Below the pieces are notes generated by a model. That model did not search any database. It was not told where the DNA came from and worked only from the letters and a program-made list of their open reading frames with translations. Below are positions 55,889 through 64,000 of a stretch of DNA of 64,000 nucleotides, piece by piece. The position numbers and the translations under genes are program-made. The DNA comes from Enoplolaimus lenunculus (Eukaryota; Nematoda; Enoplea; Enoplida; Thoracostomopsidae): NCBI GenBank assembly GCA_030248215.1, contig JASANG010001695.1, forward strand, positions 186,001 through 250,000. Reading direction: 5' to 3'. How positions within the stretch are numbered: the first letter of the stretch is position 1; the number at the start of each line of letters is the position of its first letter.

Positions 55889-56119
55889 TTTCTTTTTGCT
55901 TTAATCTCAACCCGACTATACAGTGGTTGCTGACTGTTTTTGGTTCGGTGAACCAGTAACTGCTGTTCATGGTTACTACTTGAGCTCATACATAATTCGG
56001 TTTGTCACATCCAATGGTGTAGCTGCAGCGATTCTTGCGGGACTGCAATAGAGTTGTAGGCTCAGGTTTGGATTATTTTTTTGGTTTGGTTTAGCTTTTA
56101 GTTCAATATTTATATTATC

Positions 56120-56345
56120 CAGAATACCGAAGCCAAAAAACTTCAGTGTCCTATATACAGAGGCTTTTGGCTTTAATATCCGGGATACTGAAGCTTTTTT
56201 GCTTTAGTGTCAAGGGTACTGAAGACAAACGTTTGGGAGTCTGGGACACTGAAGCTAGAAAAGTATTAGTAGCCGGCATACTGAAGATTTTGGCTTCAAT
56301 GTCCTGTATACTAAAGCGTTTTTGGCTTCAGTGTCTATCGTACTA
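56120..56345. repeat. Array of alternating CTTCAGTGTC / TACTGAAG motifs
   Basis: About seven forward or inverted units of GGCTTCAGTGTC and ATACTGAAGC with TTTTGGC spacers every 25-40 bp. It resembles the core of the 4.6 kb MITE (GAAGCCAAAAACTTCAATGT). Confidence 0.65.
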
Positions 56346-57503
56346 TTTCCTTGAAAGTTACGTAGTGTAAGATGCGTTAATTGTATAACATTATTATCCT
56401 TACACATAGGCTTAAGTCCATATTCTCAGATAAATGCAGCCGCTATCAGTAGTTGGTGATAGGTTCAATAAAATTGGAACCAGCGAATGGTGACCTTTTA
56501 AATTTGGTACATTATTCGCACTTTTTGATTTTTCTATGCGCTGCCCTAGTTTAGTTCACTTATTTGAGAACTAATTGCTAAAACTAGTGATAGGTGCTAC
56601 AGAGATTTGAAAATACAGACAAAGGACGGAACAAGTTTCAAGAAAACGCTTCATGTGTGCAAAAAATAAGGAAAGCTTGTCGTTTCAGTTTTATTTAACT
56701 TGTAATATGTTTCAAACTGTTAGTGGTACACAACATGTGAAAATTATTCAGCTTTAAATAAATTGATTAAATTAATGTTCATTGTTTTGAGCATCTTTAG
56801 TTCGGGATATGTAAATACTTTTATTTTTCCTATGCGAATATTTTCAGTTAATCGGAGATCAGGGTGCAACCACTAGTAAACCGGGTATCTGATTGTGTTT
56901 CTGTTCTGATAAACGGTATTCACTTCGGTTATAAGAATAAACTGGAGTTCCTATATTTTTACTATGAAATAGTGTATCTCGTACTTTCTGGTTACAGATA
57001 TGCTGCAATTTTTCTAAACAATAAAAATTACATAATATCTTAAAAATTTCGGTGCATCCGTCATTTTTTTGTTTAAAATTTGGGAAACTCATTGAATATT
57101 GGCACCAGGGTGCCACTGGGGGTGAAAAATACCGGACCCGGAGGTGAACGAAACTTGCCGGAGCTGGAGGTGAAGTGAAAAAAATTAGAGGCTAAACCTT
57201 TATGCTTACTCTATTGCAGTCTCACAGAAGAGCGTTCCGCCCTAAGTCTTTACATGGGCCATTTGTTTGGTGTTACGCTAATTTTCTGCAATTTTAGGAA
57301 ATTGTTTCCAGAAAATTGTGACATAAGTAAAACGAAACGCGTTCAGATAAATTTTGCAAAATTATATTACCGAAATTGCTGGAACCTCGGGCAAAAATTT
57401 TACCGGAACCGTAGGCCGATTTTCTGCCGGAGCCGGAGGCAGCCCTTCGGTTGTACGCTGATTGGCACATCTCAATTGTGTTCTCATAAAGTTACATCTT
57501 TGA

Positions 57504-57671
57504 GGCCCATGTAAAAATCAGGGGTGAAACGTTTTTCTGCGCGAATACATAAAGTAAGCTGAAACTTTAGGTTATTTTTTGGCTTGGCTTAGGATTAGCA
57601 ATATGCTCATTCATACGCGTATATTTAGGCTTAGAAATATGCTTATAATACTGTTCCATCCCCCATTGGCC
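57504..57671 (+). mobile_element. TTAGGC MITE family 2, plus a detached end at 57188-57259
   Basis: GGCCCATGTAAAAATCAGGG to CCCCCATTGGCC. At 57188-57259 a separate reverse-oriented end (GCGTTCCGCCC ... TTTACATGGGCC) lies inside a CCGGAA-type element, evidence of nested insertion. Confidence 0.72.
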
Positions 57672-58051
57672 TAAACTTTTATACTTCAATATCAGTTTGT
57701 TTCCGTTTTTCGTCACTATCCGCTTTTACGCCCTGATCCGAGATCTCACTTCAATCTAGGATTCTAACCCATCTCGGATGAGAAGTGAGCATCATAGCTC
57801 TGCAATAAGAGCTTGACGCTCGACCTCGAGTTTTCTGTGACGTCATATTATGCACATCATTGGTTAACCACTGTGCAATATAATTTTTTTGTATAAAATT
57901 ATGTTTGTTTCTTTGTTGGGCCAAATAAATATGATATACTGCACAGAAACGCTTTGCCTCTGCATATTTCTGAATAAAACATGTACGGAACTATAATGAA
58001 AAGCCAAAAAAAGGTCTTAAGAAATGCGCTTTCGTGGACACTGTGCATATG

Positions 58052-58402
58052 CACTGCAAAAAATGGTGAGTCAAATTGACTTTCTCCGAAATAGGCTTTT
58101 CGGGGCTACACAAACTGAGTCAAATTCGACTCACTGAGCGACACGAGTGAGTCGAATATGACTCTGGCGAAGACGAATTTGACTCAGTTTGTGTAATCCG
58201 GAAACGCCTATTTCGGACAGAGTCAATTTGACTCACTATTTTTTGCAGTGTAGATGTACCCCATAGAGTCAAATTCGGCTCACTGAGCAACTCGAGTGAG
58301 TCGAATATGACTCTGGCGAAGACGAATTTGACTCCGTTTGTGTAGTCCGGAAAAAAGCCTATTTCGGACAGAGTCAATTTGACTCACCATTTTTTTGCAG
58401 TG
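58052..58402. mobile_element. GAGTCAAATTGACTC palindrome element with a partial tandem second copy
   Basis: A full copy spans 58052-58250. A second right-hand portion (from GAGTCAAATTCGGCTCACTG) runs to 58402, with the spacer TAGATGTACCCCATA/TCGATATACCCCATA after each, so the duplication included flanking DNA. Confidence 0.84.
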
Positions 58403-58962
58403 TCGATATACCCCATAATATACATACGCATTTATAATTGCATCAAACAATTTCAACTTTTGCTGCAACCATCATCAGTGTATATTGCTGCAGTGTTAAA
58501 GCGAACTTCAAGTCATCAGACAACAAACATAAGTTTAGTAAAGCACCAAACAAATGCAGCGCAGACGTTTGGACCCGAGAAAGATGTGTTTAAATTTTAC
58601 CAAAAGTTGTATTTTCCACCAAAGACGTATTCAATACATTTCGCGTTCGGTCGTTGTATACACGCACATAGTGGATTTTGGGCTTGCTTTTGGCAAGCCG
58701 AGACGCCTGTTTGTTGTTGGTTCACATTTGCAATTAACGTTGATTTTCAGTTCAAGGAATGTAATTTGTCATTTCAATAAAAGCGAACGTTGTGTCTGCA
58801 GTTGATTGTGTGAGCGTTTGTGCATATGTAAATGATGCGGGTTTGAAATGATTTGTTTTCAAAAATTGTCAGCTTAAATTTTAGGTTTAAATTTTATATA
58901 ATATTTTTGAGTGCGTATATTAAAGTTGAGTTTTATAATTGTTTTAATTTTATTCAAGTTTG

Positions 58963-59142
58963 GGACCATATTACTGTTGGGCCGTAACAGTAGATTAAGC
59001 GTTTTCCTAAGCCTAAGCCTAAGCGTTGTAAAAGCGTATTCCTAAGCCTAAGCCTAAGCGAAAAAATGTAGTCTAGAATGTAAGCGTAGTCTTCTACAGA
59101 CCCACCACAAACTGGTGACGGCCCTAAAAGTAACATGGGTCC
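58963..59142 (+). mobile_element. TTAGGC MITE family 1
   Basis: Ends GGACCATATTACTGTTGGG and CCCTAAAAGTAACATGGGTCC. Interior CCTAAG units and GCGTTGTAAAAGCG. Confidence 0.8.
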
Positions 59143-60271
59143 AAGTTTGTCTTGCTTAGCTTATTTTAAAGGTGCTTGGAACTCGATTTAGTGTTAGAAA
59201 TGAACAGATTTCCTAAAAAGTTAACCATCAGTTTTCAATCAAGCAACTAGAAAATATTTAAGTCTTTAGGTTGAAATTCAATGTAGTATTCGATTTAAAT
59301 TTTGTTGTACAATGCTTGTTCGGTTGTTGCGCAATTATTGTCCGGATGCAACGCAGGGAACAATATATATAATCGCAGGATGAACCGTTTAATTATTTTA
59401 AATCCCTTTCCTTAATGCAATACTAACATTAAGAAATGAAAACGAGATTTAAAGAATATATAAATGTTTGTTCAAAGTTTTACAATGTGTGTGTGTTTTC
59501 TAATTTGAACGAGTTTAACGGTGTGTATTAAACAATATATATATAGTTTTCTTTAAATTTTTATATATCGCTGGTATGGTGGCTGAGAGAGAAAGCGAAC
59601 TCTGAATAGTTAAGTTCTAACATTTAGTCGAGTTGAGCAAAATACGCTGAAACTGCCACAAATACGCTGAACAACGGCGTTTGGTGCAGGATCGACAAAA
59701 TTTTATGCCGTAGCCGCGGAATATGGGCCTAGAGACAAAGGGCATGTCAGATGATGGACGCAGCCTTCGTATATAATATTGGCTCGGTTTATCAAAGTGT
59801 CAACCATCGCTTGTAAGTCGTCGAAAATCCTTGTATGCCGTTGCTAAACCATTGTCAGCCCCCTGTAGCACGGTGACATGATTACGGACGGACCTGCGTG
59901 CGCGTTACACAACTTTAAAATGCTTAGTGCGTTTAAAGTTGTACTGCGCTCAGCGAAAATGTCTTTGAAATTTCAAGAGATTGATTTTAAAATTGAACAA
60001 CGAGTTGTCGTTGTACACATATTTAAAAACATTCAATTTGCACAGTGGTATATTGTTCTATTAATATGTTGTCTCCAGTTGCCGTCCAAAATTTTATTTG
60101 TATTTATTCTGACGGTGCGGAACGCACAATAAATGATAGTCAGAACGTCTCACCAGAGAAAAGATAAACGCAATTTTAGTACTAAATCTTGATACAAAAT
60201 TTTAGGTTTTGTGTCAAATTCGTTTTGGGGCTTCGATTCAAGGTGAACGCCGTGCACGCGATGGACCCGTT
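59143..60271. other. Stretch without recognisable gene
   Basis: AT-rich; a GTAGCCAGC-type element at about 59695-59890. An 84-codon ORF at 59878-60132 starts inside that element and is unrecognised. Confidence 0.5.
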
Positions 60272-60456
60272 GGCCCATGTTACTTTAAGGGGCGTCCTGG
60301 TTTTTGGTGGGTCTATAAAAGAGTGGGTTTAGATTGTAGATTACATTTTTTGCTTAGGCTTAGGCTTAGGCTTAGGAACTTAATTTTGCAACGCTTAGGC
60401 TTAAGGCTTAGAAATACGCTTAATTTGCTGTTACGCCACTTAAAGTAACATTGGCC
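60272..60456 (-). mobile_element. TTAGGC MITE family 1, reverse orientation
   Basis: On this strand it reads GGCCCATGTTACTTTAAGGG ... TTAGGCTTAGGCTTAGGC ... CTTAAAGTAACATTGGCC. Both terminal repeats are complete. Confidence 0.85.
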
Positions 60457-60892
60457 GTCCTGTTTTGCATCTGTGAACGCTTGCATGCTGTATTATAAAC
60501 GTTAAATATATTAAAGATTTCAAGTAAACATTATATATGCATTTTAGTTTCGATTAGCGTCTCAACGAATGCTGAGAACAAAATGTTATTTGAATTCCGT
60601 TGGGTTGCATTTTAAAATTTAAATTAAAAATTCAAACTTTAAACGCGAAATTCAAAACTTCTAAAGGCAACGTGTGACTTTAATATGAGAACAAAAACAA
60701 AGCAGTCACTGTCAGGGGGTGTGCTCGTACATAGCATACAGTAAAAATTGCGTTTCATAAATTTTGCCAGACCCGCCTGTGAGGTGAGAAATTTTTTGGA
60801 TCGTCCGCTGTCACCATATAATTTCAGGTGTTGCTATTGATATTTTGGAATCTGTTAGCGAAGTGCGTCATGAAGAGTTAATAGAAATGAGC

Positions 60893-61300
60893 CAGGGTGC
60901 AAAGCGGAACTGGATTATACCGGAATCGGAACAGCAAATTTATACCGGAAGCGGAATCGGAACTGCAAAATTTGTGACTATGCGAATAATTTGTATTAAC
61001 AAAGTGTAATATTGATTTAGAATGTCCGTTGGCCGGCAACAATTCTCAAAGACGTCTCATGTACAAATTGGCAATTATTTTTTGGATCTGAAAAGCTAAA
61101 CTACAATCAATTAGTGATAAGTAAACATGTTGAAAACAATTTAATAGATAAATGATGCAGAATATTTATACAACATATCACAACAAGTATGCCTAAAAAT
61201 TAAAATGTGGAAATTCTGATTCCGATTGATTGTGGAATCGGAATCGGAACTCGTTCTGAATCGGAATTCTAATCGGAATCGGAATTCCGATTGCACCACG
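60893..61300. mobile_element. CAGGGTGCAA-ended element with GGAATCGGAA runs
   Basis: CCAGGGTGCAAAGCGGAACT left, GAATTCCGATTGCACCAC right, with GGAATCGGAATC arrays inside each end. A close relative lies at 53741-54060 in a PIGA intron (GTGCATTAGAATCGGAAC ... TTCACCCTGGTGCC). Confidence 0.72.
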
Positions 61301-62880
61301 AATGAGCCAATAGATCATGGAAGAACGACCAAAATATTTTTCGTCGTTTTGAGTTACGCAAGTTAATATTATATTTGCTTGTTGGTTCAAAGTTGAATCG
61401 TTCGAATTTCGATTGTTTCAGAGATTTTCTTGTCTGGTAAATCGTATTGCTAAAGTTTTCATACTTTTAAATTGTCGGTAAAAAATTTATGAGTCAACGG
61501 TGTATAATGAACTTCGAAACTGGGTTTAATACGAAAGCGATCGTAATTGACTCGAAAGCCAAAATGTGCATTTCATTTTGCGAATGAGAATTATTTATTA
61601 ATTTATCGTATGGTTAGTTGAATCAGAGTTACGTGGTAAATTTTGCATTTACGTATAGGTTTCTAGCTCAAATAAGCACTGCAGCTATAGTTTGACACGG
61701 CGTACGATGAGCTGAGTGTATTTAAACTGCAGTTTGCATTATTAGCGTTGGGGCTTTTGGTTTGTAGTTTAATATTGGACGCAAAAATTATACAGGGCAC
61801 ACACACACCACATTGCACGCAGGGTTTCACATATTGTTGAGATGGTGTGCACGTCACTGAAAGTTTGTGCAGCAAACACTGCATAGTGTAGCATAAAATT
61901 GCAGTTGCAATATTCGTTTACACAAAACTTTTACAATTTACGTTGTAATTTTAGTCGTATTGTATATCAACCGATTCTCATCAACATCGCTTGTGCACCC
62001 CCCCGTCTCTACAGTTGCCTCGTGCTACTGGCAGATCCAAGAGGGGGGCGGGTCACCCAAACCAACGCATCGCAACCCAAAAAAGTTGAAAACCAAAATT
62101 TGGGTATTAAAATGTAGCGTGCTAAAATTGCGTTTGGGGTTTTTCGCTCGCTTGTCTAGCGAGTTTTTTTTTTGTTTTCCTGAGTTATTCAGCACGCAGC
62201 CACCCACCACCCGCGATTAGAAAAATTTCTCTCAATCCGCCGCTGTCTGTTGTAGTCTCGTTTGCGCTCAAAGTTGCTTTCACTGGAAGATATTTTCAAA
62301 AACGCATATATGGCCTACCCCAAGCCACCGACAGTGTAGATTATGCTGCTGACAGGAGCAAAGAGCTGGTTTAATATGCGTTGGCTCTTCGTTCGTGTTC
62401 GTGTTTCTTGCTTCACAACTGGGCCGTTTATAATAAAATGTAAACGTCAACGTTAGTGCGATGAGTTTTGTTTTGCCTGTGCAGCGTATAACATTTAAAA
62501 GTTTTGTTGAATTTGTCGTTTACCATTTTTGTGAGCGAAATTTTTTTGCTTCGGCACTGCAGCATTTTTTTTGTTTGTTTCTCAAACACTTCAGTTTGAC
62601 AGTTAATTGCAATCTTTGTATTGCAACTATGTCTGCTTATTGCATTAAATCACTGACTGATCCATGGTGTAGGGCATCAGCGATTACGCTGTCAACAGGA
62701 ATCACAATTACAATGTTGTCGTTGTTGGAATACGTATTTTGAGCATCGTTCCAGCATAGAACAAATGAGTTTTTTTGTAATTTATGTAGTATGTATATAT
62801 GTCGTAGCGCAAATTGATACGCGAGTAGTTTTGCTACACTCAAAATACTGTGTTGCTATTTAAATATTGGTGTTGTAAGC
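61301..62880. other. Stretch without recognisable gene
   Basis: AT-rich, low repeat content except a diverged element at about 62010-62260 (GGCAGATCCAAGAGGGG ... CAATCCGCCGCTG). ORFs here are below 95 codons and unrecognised. Confidence 0.5.
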
Positions 62881-63252
62881 CAGAGTGGCACCGAATCCAC
62901 GATTTGACCGAATTCGAAACCGAATCCGAATCCAAATCCTATATGTTGCAAATTTCAGCTATATCTATAATTTGTTTCAGAATATCAACACAGTGCCCAG
63001 CCGTATAAGTTTTAATACGTTAATATATTTCGTCCCGAGGTCCAGTTCTGAGATTTCTCACCTGAAATAAAAAAATATTGATTTTTATAGCAAGGTATTC
63101 AAAAATTTTACTGCTTAAAAATGAAAAAAAAAACATATTGCCGAACTTTGTTGGATGCGGCTTTTGGATTCGGCTTTTCCACAACCGAATCCGAATACGA
63201 ACCTCAAATTTTTGCCGAATCCGAATCCGAACCTTTGTTGCCATCCTGTTGT
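62881..63252. mobile_element. Element with GAATCC arrays at both ends
   Basis: CCAGAGTGGCACCGAATCC, then ACCGAATCCGAATCC; at the right GAATCCGAATCCGAACC and TTTGTTGCCATCCTG. Same plan as the CAGGGTGCAA family with a different internal hexamer. A GCCGATACC variant lies at 63506-63605. Confidence 0.62.
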
Positions 63253-64000
63253 AAGCATCATCAGGAGTTAAGCAACACGTACTATAATGTCAGGTGTAAG
63301 TTACCTCGATTGTGTAACAAATTTTATCGTTGTTATACGATAAGCAATAAGGTGTGACGCGTAAATAATACATGTCCTGCCACACTCTCAAAATATACCA
63401 TTGCAATTTGCGCTATGAAAGATATAACAGAGATTAGGGTTTTACCAAAATTCCTGTTCCGGCCGGAACTCCTGTAAAATATGAATTTCCGTTAAGTTTC
63501 TAGCTAGTGATGTGCCGATACCAAAATTTTTGCCGATGCCAATACCAATGCCGATTGTTATTTTCAAATTTTGCCGATACCACTTCTAATAGTGATGCCG
63601 ATTTCAACTTTAATACACCATGCTTGAAGAACTGGATAGGATTGCTACATTGGATCATTAATTGCGAAAACTAAACCGTAACAATCATAAACGGTTATAT
63701 TTTTATGATAAAGGTTCTATTTTAATCAAATTTTTCAAACAAACACAAGAAACCTAATAGTTTCATGATCTGACGTACTCATTGCCCTAGCAGACAGGGA
63801 TAAGGGCTCCCATTCAAACTCCAGGGGGGGGGCAAAACTAGCGAACGAAGCAAGCGAGACGCCAGACGCGTATTAAAGCTTCGGCGGTTTTTGTTTGAAC
63901 CGGTTAGGATGGGGGTCCCTTTACGGTTGGGGGTCCCAAAATGGGAGAATGGGCGGTAGCTGCTCCGGTCGTGGACGTACTGATACACGACAGCAGGTGA

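Noticed and set aside
58379-58780. 133-codon ORF
   Set aside because: Starts inside the GAGTCAAATTGACTC element, is rich in rare residue runs and matches nothing I know; no splice or start context supports it.
1-64000. Autonomous transposons, LINEs, retrovirus-like or Polinton-like elements, CRISPR arrays, rRNA
   Set aside because: No transposase, reverse transcriptase, integrase, capsid or envelope motif was found in any translated frame, and no spaced direct-repeat array or rRNA was seen.

Overview
This is eukaryotic, AT-rich, intron-bearing DNA from an invertebrate animal. A nematode is the best guess. The hexamer TTAGGC, the nematode telomere repeat, recurs inside many dispersed elements. 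Splice acceptors are short and T-rich (TTTTCAG, TTTTAG). Two genes have a start codon 1-14 bp after such an acceptor, as expected for spliced-leader trans-splicing. The species cannot be named from the window. The heavy repeat load suggests an expanded genome rather than a compact one like C. elegans.

Three protein genes are recognisable, all on the + strand. (1) 21.3-42.3 kb: a LAR-type receptor protein tyrosine phosphatase (C. elegans PTP-3, Drosophila Lar, vertebrate PTPRF/D/S). It has a signal peptide, fibronectin III modules, one membrane span, an active-type D1 and a D2 with the WPE/KNRL signature, and ends at the conserved LAR C terminus. Most exon junctions can be placed to the base. 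The membrane-proximal ectodomain exons (24-27.5 kb) remain unresolved. D1 carries an in-frame TGA. (2) 45,981-46,841: an intronless METTL6-type tRNA 3-methylcytidine methyltransferase of 286 residues. (3) 49,600-55,888: PIGA, the catalytic subunit of GPI-GlcNAc transferase, in 11 coding exons that join cleanly into 435 residues. A small unrecognised ORF (45.30-45.55 kb) precedes METTL6. The three genes have unrelated jobs (adhesion and axon signalling, tRNA modification, GPI-anchor synthesis), and nothing shows that they cooperate.

The rest (1-21 kb, 42.4-45.3 kb, 47-49.5 kb, 56-64 kb and most LAR introns) is a mosaic of short non-autonomous elements. I can separate at least nine recurrent families by their terminal inverted repeats. 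Two TTAGGC-bearing families end in GGCC. Others are a long GAGTCAAATTGACTC palindrome, a CAGGGTGCAAC-ended family filled with CCGGAA- or GAATCC-like runs, a 433-bp family ending in CCGAATAAGAGG, a GTAGCCAGC-ended family, an ACCAAGAGTG-ended family, a TTCTCAAATGTGTA-ended family, an AACTCA foldback, and a tRNA-derived SINE. No transposase, reverse transcriptase, capsid or envelope gene was found, so all depend on enzymes encoded elsewhere or are inactive.

The most unusual points are MITE families that carry nematode telomere motifs, several of them lodged beside LAR splice sites; a four-fold tandem copy of a LAR exon end with its splice donor; a 51-bp minisatellite in the D1-D2 intron that stays open in several frames; and the TGA in D1.
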